Origin: Aphidius gifuensis
Lineage: Eukaryota > Arthropoda > Insecta > Hymenoptera > Braconidae
Direction of reading: 5' to 3'
Assembly (NCBI RefSeq): GCF_014905175.1
Contig: NC_057791.1
Location: 21,242,537-21,306,536, forward strand
Length of the DNA stretch: 64,000 nucleotides
Numbering within the stretch: position 1 is the stretch's first letter; each line of letters opens with the position of its first letter. Both the position numbers and the translations under genes were made by a program. This document shows, one piece after another, positions 14,421 through 26,020 of this stretch. The notes beneath the pieces are model-generated. The model saw nothing but the letters and a program-made list of their open reading frames with translations. It made no database searches and was not told where the DNA came from.

Positions 14421-15036
14421 GCTGTATGCTTGTATTTGTACTGATTTTTACTAATTTGTACGTCCGTCAAGGTCGGTGTGAAGAGAAAGAATGAGATCCA
14501 GGACCTTTTGAAGGTTATGAAAAATGTACTACTGCTGAAAAAATGTGGAAATTGGAAAAACCACGAGGCGAAAACAATGAGCGATTATAAATTCGCATGT
14601 GTGATTTCTAAACAAGTCGAGACCGGTTGGAACAGGTTGAGACACTGGAAATTTTTCCATTTTCTACCTTGCCACAAAACAGTAACGATGGAACATGATA
14701 ATAGAAAAAAAAAAATATGATTATTATCCTTTTTTTTTATTATTATTTTATGACAAATTGCAAATATGGAATACCTTTTTTTTAAGCATAATCTCATCTC
14801 ATCTATCAATGAATTTTGAAATGTGTATTAGCATTTTAGAAAAAAAATATAATAGCAATTCTAATAAATATATCTAATTTCTCTTTTTTAAAATGCTGTT
14901 TAAAAATTATTAATTTTTGTTGAGATAATCAGTGAATTATTAATTGATAATTTTTAGTAATATTTATTTCTAATTTCTTGGTTTTAAGGCATCAATTTTT
15001 TATTTGTTTATTAATTAAATTTTAAAACATAAGTAA

Positions 15037-15202
15037 TAATAATAGGACATAAAAATAATTTTTCTTTTTCAATTCACTTGAATAATATTTATTTGTAAAA
15101 TAAAAAATTTATAAATCATAATAATAGGACATGAAAGTAATTTTTTTTTTTTCAATTCATTTGAATAATATTTATTTATAAAATAAAAAATTTATAAATC
15201 AT
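15037..15202. repeat. Tandem duplication, unit about 82 bp, two copies
   Basis: The segment starting AATAATAGGACAT at about 15038 recurs 82 bases later at about 15120. Both copies continue through a T-run, a CAATTCA(C/T)TTGAATAATA block and end in AAATTTATAAATCAT. A handful of substitutions and T-run length changes separate them. Confidence 0.8.
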
Positions 15203-15283
15203 TTAACAAGTTTTTCAAACTAACGATAAAAATTTTATAAAAATTTTAATTAAAAAAAAAATATTATTTACATTTTTTATATT

Positions 15284-15289
15284 TTTATT
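15284..15289 (-). terminator. Candidate poly(A) signal for NRAMP
   Basis: AATAAA on the minus strand lies about 45 bases after the NRAMP stop codon. Position and motif are the only evidence. Confidence 0.35.
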
Positions 15290-15332
15290 GAATATAAAAT
15301 TGTTTCTATTCTTTTTTCAATTTTAAATTGAT

Positions 15333-17499
15333 TTATTTTAAAACAATTGAGTTATTTTCAAGTGTAGATTGAAGTTCAATTGGACTACCAACATATTTTT
15401 CAATAATCTGTAAAAATAAATAATCATATTTAGTAACAAAAAAAAAAGTAAATAAAATTTAAAATAGATAAATTACCTTGAATTTCAAGAGATAAGTAGC
15501 TCCCATAGAAATAGCCATATGAATAATTAAATAAATACAAAAAGTAATGTACAATATGGCAAATAGACCAACAATAAAATAGCTGAAGAATCCATTGACA
15601 TATTTTTGAGCAGTTGAAATAACAAAATAAATATTAATTGCAATAACAACACCAGACAAAGCAGTTGTCACAATCTTATTGAGTCTGAAAAAATAAATTA
15701 AATTAACAAAAAAGCAATTAAAAAAAATTTATAAAATAAAAAAAAAACAAATAAAACATACAATCCATTTTTAAAGTTTCCCATAATATGATGACTACTT
15801 GTAAATGCAATAACTGGAATTGTTGCAAATGGCAATTGAAGACTCATGACACCATTCAAAAGATCACTGACATCACTAAAATCTCCAATGCTCAAACTAA
15901 ATGCAATAAATATTGCTGGTATAATTGCAATACAACGTGTTAAAAGAATTCTCTTCCATCTTGGCCATTTGAGATTTAAAAATCCTTCCATTGCAAATTG
16001 TCCAGCATAGGTACCAGTCATTGTTGATGATTGTCCAGCAGCAAGTATACCAATTCCCCAAATATACATTGCAATAACACCAAATTTACAACCCAAATAT
16101 ATTCCACCATTATAAATATTTCCAATTTCATCCAATGGTGTTGATGAATTTGTAAATATATTATTATAATTTTCATTTCCAGACATTGCACATGTTTCAA
16201 ATGCAAAACTTTCATTTTTTCCATATAAACCATTTGCAAATACAGCAACAACAAATACATTTATTATAAATGATATAAATAAAGCAATTGATGATTCAGT
16301 AAAAAAATATTTATTTGCTTCTTTAATATTTTTCGATTTACTTCTATCAATAGCTCTTGACTAAAAAAAAAAACCACAAGTTTAAATTTATTTTTATTGA
16401 TACTTATTATTATTTATTTATCTTAATGTTATTATTATTTTATTTACCTTGACAAGTGCACTATGAAGATATAAATTATGAGGCATTATAACGGCACCAA
16501 CAATTTCGACAGCTCTTTTAACACTACTACCATCATATTCACTTTTCCATGGCATAAACATTCCACTAAAAACATCTGATTGAGGTGGAATGTCTTTAAA
16601 ATACTAAAAAATATTTTTCATTATTTAAATTATATTTTTTACATAAATTTTTTTTTTTTTTTATTATTTACCTGATATCCAAATGACACACCCATAAGTG
16701 TTATTAAAAATCCAAAAATAATTTCAAGTTTACGTAAACCGTATTTGTCCAAAAGTAAAAATGTAAATGTATCCAAGACAGTTATAATAACTCCAATAGT
16801 CAATGGAATACTATCATGATAAAAATGATGATATTATTATTAATGTAAATTTAAATTTGATTGATTAAATTTTTAAAAATACTTACTAGCCAAATGATAA
16901 TAAATACAGAGCAATTGCAGTTCCAATAACTTCTTGCATGTCACTTCCAATAATAGCAATTTCAATCATAATCCAAAGAATAAATCTTGGCAATTTTTTA
17001 TACTGTATATAACACATTTCAGCTAAATGTACACCTGTTACAACTCCCAAACGTGTACTTAATCTTTGCATAATAAGACCAAGAATTGTTGCACTCATTA
17101 AAACCCACAATAACTGTAAAAAATAAATTAATTAATTAATTAAAAATTAAATTAACAATGTAAAATATAAATTAATTAATTTACCTTGTAATTTGCTGTT
17201 ATACCAGATTTTAAATCAGACTGAATATTACCAGGATCCAAATATGCAATGGACATTAAAAATCCTGGTCCAGTAAAAGCCCATAATTTTTTAAAACTAA
17301 ATCCATCCTGTTAAAATATATAAATTAATGATAAATATTTAATTTATTTATTAATAAAATATATCAAACTTACACCAGGTACATCTGGAATTGGAACTTT
17401 TTCATCACTAAAATATGTTTGTTGATCTGTTGGTTTCACTGATGCATCTTGACATGTTGATTTTCCAGCGTCATCCTCATCGTTGCTCTTGTTATTCAT
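15333..17499 (-). CDS. Mvl: NRAMP/malvolio divalent metal transporter
   Basis: Eight coding exons (17374-17499, 17185-17307, 16887-17113, 16672-16810, 16448-16603, 15762-16360, 15477-15684, 15333-15407) join in phase to 550 residues, normal for the family. A hydrophilic N-tail of about 45 residues precedes the first membrane helix, which carries the metal-binding DPGN motif (66-69). The helix 6 signature MPHNLYLHS begins at 245. Later residues include the conserved AGQSSTMTGTYAGQ stretch of the family transport motif. NRAMP proteins are proton-coupled carriers of Fe2+ and Mn2+ in plasma or endo-lysosomal membranes; Drosophila malvolio affects metal-dependent taste behaviour. Asn/Ser sites in the extracellular loop around ENYNNIFTNSS suggest glycosylation. 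The C-terminus is short and hydrophilic. All signature residues are intact. Confidence 0.97.
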
Positions 17500-18081
17500 T
17501 TTGTCACAATTTTTTTAAACTAAAAACTATGAATAAAAAATTACTATTAATAATTAAATAATTGTTGAAATATTTTAATAAAAAAATTATGATCAAAAGC
17601 AAGGAGTATTTGGTGGCTGTTTGTCTCAACTGGTCTCAAACTCTCAACGTGCCAGCTGTGTGTTTGAAGGTGATTTATTCAAATAATAATTATATTAAAA
17701 AAAAACTAACGACTATTTTCCCTCACCACCCATTGATTTGGATACTCTGTATATTTTAGTCAATAGTTTTAAGCTTTTAGAAAAAATGTGTACGTGTTAA
17801 TCATCACATATATTGAACAGTTGTTTTTAGAAATACCAAGAACTAATGAGGATAAAATTATTAAAATAAATTGGAATTTCTTACGTATTATCAGAATTGT
17901 TTTGTCGATGTCACTGGGTAATTCATATAGTTTAACTGATAAACTAAATTGAACTTAATCCGAGTGTTATTTTGTGTTATTTCACGGTCAAGCAACTGGC
18001 CTTGAATGACATGACCTTTATGATGTTAGAGGAATTTTATATTAATTTATAAACGACTAGATTTTCGTCGACTAGAAAAAA

Positions 18082-18112
18082 AATACGTGCCACGTGATGA
18101 CTTTCACGTATT
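18082..18112. promoter_or_regulatory. CACGTG E-box inside an 8-bp inverted repeat
   Basis: AATACGTG at 18082-18089 is mirrored by CACGTATT at 18105-18112, and the loop contains CACGTG at 18091-18096. CACGTG is the core site of bHLH-zip factors such as Myc/Max and the MITF/TFE group. It would lie in the candidate leader intron of NRAMP. Confidence 0.35.
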
Positions 18113-18188
18113 CTAACACGGAAAATTAATAGTGTGGTTGAATAAACTATTTTTTTATTTATTTTAAATTAAAGAAAAAAATACTCAC

Positions 18189-18260
18189 AAGTATCAGCCA
18201 ATAGACTTCCGGTGCTAATGTTATCACGAGAGTTTATCGTATTCATTCGTTGATAATAAT
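18189..18260 (-). other. Candidate non-coding 5' leader exon of NRAMP
   Basis: On the minus strand a strong donor (CTT|GTGAGTATT) ends at 18189. A matching acceptor (TTTTTTATTCATAG) lies about 30 bases before the NRAMP ATG. Together they suggest a leader exon spliced just upstream of the start codon. The upstream limit is unknown and set arbitrarily. The alternative is unspliced promoter sequence. Confidence 0.4.
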
Positions 18261-18709
18261 ATAATTAATAAGAATTAACTGTAGCAGATTTTATTGCTAC
18301 AATTATTTATAAAAAAATTTAATAATAATTTAAGACTGGGACTGAGGCCCTCACACACATACAAATCTAAACAAATTTTTATAGAAGGGATGTGTGTGAA
18401 GATTTCGCCCTTGGCTGCCCCCTACACCCCGTCAACAATAACCAGTTTTTTTTTTTTTCTTTTTTTCCATTTTCGTTTCTATGAATTTTTCTATGAATTT
18501 TTTCTTTTTTTTTTTTCATGATAGAATTTTTTTTTTACTTTAAAATTTAAATTTAATTAATAGGTTTATCAAATTTTTAGAAATAAATTAAGTATTTTTT
18601 TTTTTTTTGTAAATCAAAAGTATAATTTAAATTGTTGTAAAATTTTTTTTTTTTTTTTATTGTTTTTGACAGTATAAATAATTCAAATGTTTAAGAAAAA
18701 AAAAAAAAA

Positions 18710-18715
18710 TTTATT
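18710..18715 (-). terminator. Candidate poly(A) signal for CSP
   Basis: AATAAA on the minus strand starts about 19 bases beyond the CSP stop codon and is followed by a long T-run. This rests on motif and position only. Confidence 0.4.
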
Positions 18716-18733
18716 TGGTAATGTTAATGTTAG

Positions 18734-19244
18734 TTATCCTGCCACAAATTTTTGTGTCAATTCCTTAAATTCCTTTGGAAATTTTGTTTGAAAGTGCATG
18801 ATAAATTTTCTAATATCTTTCAGGTCTTTACTTGAGCATTCAGGACATAAACCAAGCATCACACGTGGTACCTGTTCTATTTGATAAAAAAAATAATAAA
18901 ATTGTTAATAAAAATTGTCATTAACTTTGCATAGTTAGGGTATAAAAAATCAACTTACTTTTCAAACGAATGCCAATAGCATCACAAGGACCTTTATTAA
19001 GTGCACATGCAATTTGAAATTTTAAAAATCTTTGATCATTAAGAGCTTGACTCAATTGTTCATCAGTAACTGATGGTTTTTCTGTAACCTCATCTGCATG
19101 TAAGCTACTGCATGAAGTCAAAACAGTAACAACAAAGCTCAACAACAATATCTAAAAAATAAAATTACATTAATTAAAAACAAAAAAATATTTATAAACA
19201 AATATTTAAATTAATTAATAGTTTACCTTGTATGAAAATTCCAT
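18734..19244 (-). CDS. Chemosensory protein (CSP, OS-D family)
   Basis: Exons 19227-19244, 18959-19151 and 18734-18876 join to 117 residues. A signal peptide (about 1-24) precedes a small helical protein. Four cysteines at 55, 62, 81 and 84 have the spacing C-X6-C-X18-C-X2-C that defines insect CSPs. The second intron falls one base after a Lys codon (K70), the conserved CSP intron site. Two things are odd. An extra intron sits after only six codons, inside the signal peptide. The usual N-terminal YTxKYD-type motif is absent, replaced by a SVTDEQLSQALNDQRFLK region. CSPs are soluble carriers of small hydrophobic ligands in chemosensory lymph and other tissues. The ligand here cannot be read from sequence. 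Family assignment is firm, subgroup is not. Confidence 0.93.
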
Positions 19245-20403
19245 GTTTTATAAATTTATTGTAATAAAATATTAGATCACATTTGACAGACTGCTTTTCA
19301 ACTACTTTCACCACTGAAAAAGAACAACAGATGGTCCAGATGATGTTTCTCTAAGTTTCTCTTTTTCTCTTTGTAAATGCAAAAAAGAAAAAAAAAAAAA
19401 ATTTGCCTACTTTACCAGACATGGGCCTTATTTCTATTCCATTTTTTTTTTTTTTGCCTGCATCTTCTTCCACTGTCTCAATCACAATGGGCCTCATCAA
19501 TCACGTGACCCAAAAAAAAGTTAAAAAAAAAAAATATCTACCTTTCTCTAGTGATAGATAATTGAGTATTTTATTTATTTATTTTTTAATTTAAATATCT
19601 AAATTAAAAGACAATTTATGTTTATCTTTACATTTGCTTTATTATGATATTTCAAGTACTTCATTTATATATATTGTATACATAATACGTTTATTTTTTT
19701 AACTTGGCTATCCATTTTTTTCTAAACTTGTATAATTCACTTGTTGCTTGTCTAAACCAATATAAATACCTCAAAGCCTGATTATAAAATCAAAAGTCAA
19801 CAAATAGTCTTGACTTTAAAGCTTTACGTAAATGACAAAACTATTATTTCTTTTTTTTATTATTCAATTAACACAGTAGTAAACTACTTTGATCCTCTTT
19901 TAAATGACATTTTGATGATTTATTTTTTATCAATCTGGCTAAACTCAACAGCAAGTTAAAAAAAAAAATACTTGAAACCAAATCTTACATATAAATAAAA
20001 TTTTAAATTGAAATAAAAAAAAATCAACAACATCTTGCTGGCCTTAATAAATATAATTCGATAATCTATTTATTGGTTTGTTAATTTTTTAAATTATATT
20101 CATCACGTTACGTTAACAAATCTTTGATAAATCATCATTATTATTATGGAAATTTTACATGAATACAACAAGTTATCTAAAAGGTATCAAATGGCAAAAT
20201 ACCTGTAAATATTTACTTCTATCTTGTAAAATTCATTACAAAATGGCAGTAATTGTTATTAATAATAATTTTTTTTTTCTTCGTTAATTTTATTACTTGT
20301 TTAATAATATTTAATAATTACTCGACGGAATGATTTCATTATAAATTCAATCGAATGATGGAGAGAAAAATAAAAAAAAAAAAAAAAAGTTACTAGTTTT
20401 TGT
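19245..20403. other. CSP upstream region and COPE 3' flank
   Basis: The first 150 bases upstream of the CSP ATG include a less AT-rich stretch (19285-19350) where the promoter should lie; no clear TATA box was found. The remainder is AT-rich with homopolymer runs and no open frame of interest. Confidence 0.5.
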
Positions 20404-21606
20404 TTAAGCTGACAATGAGTACTGATTTTGGAGTCTCTGGAATTCGAATTCTTTTTGTAAATATTCTTTGACAAATGGATGATCTAAATTTGAGTGTTTT
20501 AATTGACTCAAATAACGATTAGCAACTTCTGGTGGTTTTCCCATATGTTGTGATAAAACAATCATGTTAATAAGTGTATCTGGATTATTGCTATCTTTAT
20601 CAAGTGATTCTTGAAGTGCACTTTCAGCTTCTTCATATTTAGCTTGACCAATGAAGCATGTTGCTTGTCCATTTAACAACATACTTGTACTTGAATGTTT
20701 ATCAATCATTTCCTAAAATATATAAATTATATAAATCAATAAATAACGTCATAGAATAACAACAACAATAACAATATTAAATCCAATAATGTTATATTAA
20801 AATTACCTGAAATATATAGTAAGCATCCTGTAGTTTATCACCACCAGCACTTATATTGACCCAAGCTTGAGCTAATTGTGTTAATGTTGCATCATCATCT
20901 TTTTCCTGCATCATTTTCATGGCTCTTCTTGCCATATCAAGTCTATCCATTTTTAAAAAAATTTGTAAACTCAATGCCATACATTCAAGATGATCAGAAT
21001 CAGTTAATGCACGTAATGCTGCTTCAAGATTTTTTTCATGATAATATATTGTTGCTGAAACAATCATATAATTATGATTACCAGTTATTGTTGCATTATC
21101 AAGATCAGCAACAATTGCTTCACGACTATTTGGTGCTGCAAAATATTCAGCAAGTATTTTTAATGGTTGTAATTCAGCTGGTGATGATCTATTTATTTCA
21201 TCAAGAACAACACGAAATTTTCTCTGTGCAATATATGCACGATATAAAAATACATCACGTTCCAGAGCAACATCTTCTGAATGAGCCTGTAATATTTATT
21301 AATAATATTATTTATTTATTTTTATAATTATTCATCAAGATGATGAAGATGATGGTGATGATGGGTGTCGGCTTACACTGTATTTCGACTTGCCCAAAAT
21401 AATAATAGCAATATCATAATAATAAAAACAAAAACAAAAATAATAATACAACTAAAATTGACAGATGTATTGTTGTTTATTAAATAAATATAATTATTTA
21501 CCTTGAGTTTTTGTGCTTCATTTATACATTGTTGATAATTACCAATGTAAAAATGATTTTTAACGTCAAATAATTCATCGACATCTGTCTGTTGATGACG
21601 TGCCAT
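20404..21606 (-). CDS. COPE: Coatomer subunit epsilon
   Basis: Exons 21502-21606, 20807-21286 and 20404-20712 join in phase (all introns phase 0) to 297 residues, close to the 308 of human COPE. The protein opens with the family N-terminal block (DELFDVKNHFYIGNYQQCIN) and is built of helical repeats of tetratricopeptide type throughout. Conserved stretches include SATIYYHEKN, AWVNISAGG and the C-terminal KEYLQKEFEFQRL. Epsilon-COP joins alpha- and beta'-COP in the outer cage of the COPI coat, which carries Golgi-to-ER retrograde traffic. It is a single-copy housekeeping gene in most animals. Nothing is missing or broken. The ATG at 21606 is the first in frame and matches the family N-terminus. 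Confidence 0.97.
21333..21364. repeat. GAT-type trinucleotide microsatellite
   Basis: Imperfect ATG/GAT repeats lie in the first COPE intron. Confidence 0.7.
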
Positions 21607-24600
21607 CTTGGCAACTGGAACAACTGGATGATGGCTGGATGTGTGTGCTGTTGTTGCTGATTCAGGCTACGTTAGTGTGTGTAAAAATTGTCGTATATAT
21701 ACGAAGACGTATTAGTGTTTATCTAATCGGTGTGGTAAACTACAATTTCATTGAAAATTGACCTTAATCCGCCATTGTTCGTAGCGCGGTAATATTTGAA
21801 AATTTAAAATTCAATTAAACTTTTTTTCTCTAGTCTAATAAATGAAAAAAAAAATATTTATTATAATTAATAAATTATTACACAATATTAATAATAAATA
21901 AATTAAATAAAAATAAAATTTTTATTATAAATTATTTATTTATTAATAAATTAAATAAACAATATTAAAATAATTTATTTTAAATTAATTTATGACTTTT
22001 TTTTGTTTAATTATTTATATTAATTAAATTTAGGAAATGTAATTTAAATATGATGTATTTTTAGTTGATAATCAATGAAAATATGTAAAAAAAAATTCAA
22101 ATAAATTATGTGGTGCTGCTTTAATGCGTCTAATGAATCATATAATAACACCGTGTTAATCAAATGTTAAATACAAGTACAAAAATATAACTGACCACAC
22201 ATTTATTGTAATTTTTTTTTATTTAACCTATAGTTTATATAGAAATATAAATTTACTGAAATTTTAAATAACTTGTCAGTTGCAGATGTGAGTATTTGGG
22301 GCTCATACAGACTCACTATATGAATCGTGACAAGGTCTAGCAAAAAAAAAAAAACGAAAAAAGTGGGAATATTAAATTTTATGTATGCATTCATATACAT
22401 GCAAAATTCAAATAGTTGTTATCGAGATATGCACACGTATAACAGGTGTTACTGATTGTAACACGACATTTAAAACATTTTTTTTTTTTCTTATTATTAT
22501 ACAGTAATAAATATATCATAAATATTTTTCAAAAATAAAAAATAATTTTAACATATTTTGTACTATTTTAAATTGCAAATTAAAAAATTAACATTTTTTA
22601 TTCAACTTGTATAACTGACACACATTCAAAAGGTAAAAAATCGACATAAATATTTTTTTTTCTGAAATAATATAATTTAAAAAAAATTTTATTATATGAT
22701 TAAATTAACATTAATAATTTACATGAAACGTATAAATTATTTCATACGTGAATAAAATTTATGTGAAAAAAAAAAATATATTTAAACTATCGTGATTTTC
22801 TTTGAAGATTTATCAATACCAAAATGTGTTGAGTTTAATAATTCAAAAATTCAATTAGCCACTGATAAAAAAAGGAAAAAAAAATTCTTTCACATTTTCA
22901 ATATTCAGCACACATGCCTCGTCGATGTTGGATCAATACACACACGTGAATTCCAAATCCACTTGAATATATGAGAGTAAAATATAATAAAAAAAAAAAA
23001 ACCTCATTTTGTGAAGTTCATCTTCCCTCTTCTCTTTGCCCCATTGACACGAGTCTTCATATATAAAATGTGGTTGTGAAAAGACAAAAAAAACGAGGAA
23101 ATTAAATTTGATATAAGTGCGATCCACCGTGTCCAGTAAGTAAATTCCAACATAGTTTGATTATATCGTTTAATAATATACCGTAGTAATCGTTAATCAC
23201 ACAGGATGAAATATAAATTTAATATGTTCCAGTATAACACACACTTGCCATAAGGCAATATACATCAATATTACTTTGACCACTAAAATTGATTAATGAG
23301 CTGTACGAATTGTGGGATTATTATTATTATACATACTATATATATTCTCTATCTCTATTGATATATTTTATAAATATTTTTAAAATAATCATATGGTTCT
23401 TTTGTAAAATAATATAAACTATTATTAAAATGAAATATTAGATGCCTGAAAATAATATATATAGGGGTCAACACAAAGACTTTTAATTTTAAAGTAAAAA
23501 AAAAAAAATATGGGTGGTATTTTTTAATGAATTTATATTTAATTTATTTTTCTAAATAATAATTAAAGGTATGTTTTAAATTGTAGAGCTGAATAGTTAT
23601 TAATAAACTGTGATAATTATTTCAATTTATAATTTTATCTTTAGTGTGTATATAAATTTTTAATTATGCAGTGTTGTCATACTCGGATATGCTTGTCATT
23701 GTGCAAATAGCTTTGTCAATATGCCACAAGGTGTATATATCAATGTATAATTTGATTCTGGAATGTTGTCTGTATCTAATATCCACTAGGAGGGTAAGAA
23801 TTTATATAGTTTGCCTAGAATAATATTATTGACTTGTAGAGAATTAATTGTTTATCTATGAAATTTAATTGAATTTATTTTATTTTTTCATTAATTTATA
23901 TAATATATTAAATTAATTAATTATTTATGAAAATTTATATTGATTTTATTTATAAATAAATATAAAGAAAATAAATAAACAAATGATTAGAAAAAAAATT
24001 AAATAAATTTAATTTGATATCTATTTTAATTTTAATTTTAAAAAAATTTAGAAATAAAAAAAATGAAATTCATTTATTATGTAATGTTGAATAATAAATT
24101 ATTTAGTAAACTAATAGAGAAGATAAATGATGGGCCATACAATGTCTCATATAGCTCATACGGAAGTTGTAATATGTTGGCCTCGTCCAAGCCGGTGTAA
24201 TCCGTTCTATGATGATGATGATGATGGCTTGATGTTGACTCGAATAAGTCTCGAAAATCGCAAGCGAATAGATCCGAATGAAACATCCTATCATTATTCA
24301 ATGATCCATGTGTCTTTAGTCTTTACTGACAAAGATAAAACATATTCAAGTGGAAATATATTTGTCATCTCCAACATTGCAATCATAAACACACAAAGCC
24401 ACATGACTGCAGTCTAAATAATTGCATGGATAAAAAAATTTGACTTACTATTAAATCAGGTATTTAAGTTGTTAATAATTTTAATAAAAATAATAATTTA
24501 AAATTTTTTAAATATATATTTAATGTAGCTGTTGAAAAAATATATTCAATTTTATTATTTTTTGTTAGATAATATATTTTATCGATGATTTTGAAAAATT

Positions 24601-25829
24601 TACATAGAGAATGAAGCTCGTTTGGAAATGGAAATGAAAATTTCTATTGGTGGGGAATGGAAGAGTGTGATGAGAAAAAAAAAAAATGATGGAAAAGTCA
24701 CAGGATAAAGTATTTTTTTTTATTTTTAAATTTTTTTATATTCTCATTGAGTTCGACTGGTTTTAAAGTTGAAACAAAGATGATGGAAAAATTAGGTAGA
24801 AGTAGTTTATAGTTCTGCAAGTATCATTTTTCATTTTCTTACACACTCACAGTTTTTCCATCATTTCTCATCACTCTTTTCACATAGATATAACTTTTTT
24901 TTTTGTCAATGCAATATTGGACCCTGCGTAGTATCAAAAAAAAAAAAATTTAAAAAGCGAAAAATTTAATTTCACAAGTTGCCAGAGTAAAAAAAGATAT
25001 TAAAGTTTTTCAAGATATTGTTTGAATAAAAATAAAAAATAATCTTGCCATATTTAAATTTACATTTAATATAAAAAATTACTAAAAAGATTTTACAACA
25101 TTATAAAAAAATAAAATAAAAAAAAAATAACTTATTTAAAATTTAGATAAATAAATTTTAATGTTATTAATTTTTTATTTCTATTAAATTAATTCAGTAA
25201 AAAAAAAATATATTTAAATAATTTGAAATATAATATTTCCATCTTTTTAAAATTTATATTTTTTATTATTTTTAATGGCAATTAGAAGGTTGTGCGTTTA
25301 AAATGTCTACATAATATTTTTATTACTATTGTGACTTTTTCTTGGAATACCATTTATAATTGGTGCTGTCAAGCAGCAGTGTTTTTTTTTATATTTTTTT
25401 ACATTCAAAAGCTTTTGAATTGACGTGTCTTTTCAATCTATAAAATACTCTTTCAATATAAATCATGGGTCTATTTGATTCTGGTCAAACTCCTCCCCGA
25501 AAAACCCCATGGTTTCCGTCTTCAATATAATAAACATAATTAACATGTCTATGTATTTTAGAAATAAAAAAAATAAAAATATCAAATTGAAAAATGAGTA
25601 TACAAAAAGTGTACAAAAAAAAATAAAAAATAAATTAAACAAACACATGAAAGGTATCATCAGATGAGTATATAAAATTATAGAAAATATTCAACGAATT
25701 TTTTTGATTCACAGCGGAAATTGATTTGGCAACGTATTTTTTTTCAATCAAAATGGCTTCACACGATGTGCACAGATTAATTTATATAATATGATGAAAG
25801 AAAACCAGGAGGGCTGTATATACATCTAG
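21607..25829. other. Non-coding region upstream of COPE
   Basis: The COPE promoter should lie in the first 180 bases. The rest is AT-rich. A 7-bp hairpin (GTGTTAC-TGATT-GTAACAC) lies at 22446-22464. A more complex block at 24127-24300 is open on both strands and contains a GAT microsatellite at about 24209-24226. No splice-supported coding exon was found. Confidence 0.5.
21691..21704 (-). promoter_or_regulatory. Candidate COPE TATA element in a 14-bp palindrome
   Basis: TCGTATATATACGA is a perfect palindrome about 85 bases upstream of the COPE ATG. A TATA-type core at this distance would place the start of transcription near 21665. The element is symmetric, so it does not by itself show direction. 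Confidence 0.4.
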
Positions 25830-25950
25830 ATGAAGGTAATGCGAAACTTGAATATCGCGGATATTGTGTTACTGTATTTCATTACTGCGACAATGTCGCC
25901 CGGACGTGCTATGCCTCGAGGGTCACACACATCCTGAACAAACGGTTGCG
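25830..25950 (+). other. Candidate exon with signal-peptide-like mini ORF
   Basis: An ATG at 25830 opens 35 codons ending in TGA at 25935-25937. The peptide has a charged start (MKVMRN) then a hydrophobic stretch (IVLLYFITA), like a secretory leader. A strong donor (GCG|GTAAGAGT) follows at 25950. The stop before the donor argues against a coding first exon in this frame, so it could be a leader exon with an upstream ORF, perhaps of the Dpr gene. The block is clearly GC-richer than its surroundings. I do not recognise the peptide. Confidence 0.3.
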
Positions 25951-25980
25951 GTAAGAGTTTGCCTGTTTTGTTTAGCTCAA

Positions 25981-26020
25981 ACAGTGAACCTCAGTGAACC
26001 ATAGTGAACCACAGTGAACC
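25981..26020. repeat. Four tandem copies of a 10-bp unit
   Basis: The core AGTGAACC recurs every 10 bases exactly four times, with variation only in the first two bases of each unit. Confidence 0.9.

Larger units (their letters stand above)
14421..15332. other. SMYD4 upstream region and NRAMP 3' flank
   Basis: The first 300 bases (14421-14720) are less AT-rich and should contain the SMYD4 promoter. No clear TATA box was found. The rest is AT-rich and contains an 82-bp tandem duplication. No coding exon was recognised; the small open frames here do not splice into anything. Confidence 0.55.
17500..18733. other. NRAMP upstream region and CSP 3' flank
   Basis: This stretch holds a candidate NRAMP 5' leader exon (ending at 18189), an E-box inside an inverted repeat (18082-18112) and an inverted repeat at 18351-18399. 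A GC-richer patch at about 17590-17670 has no coding assignment. No protein-coding exon was found. Confidence 0.5.

Noticed and set aside
15000..15332. Possible iron-responsive element after the NRAMP stop, as in a vertebrate NRAMP2 isoform
   Set aside because: I looked for a CAGTG loop on the minus strand in this interval and found none.
20878..21327. 149-codon plus-strand frame
   Set aside because: It is antisense to the main exon of COPE, which is well supported by family similarity.
24200..24232. A run of six histidines on the minus strand
   Set aside because: It is the translation of a GAT/ATC microsatellite and not evidence of a metal-binding protein.
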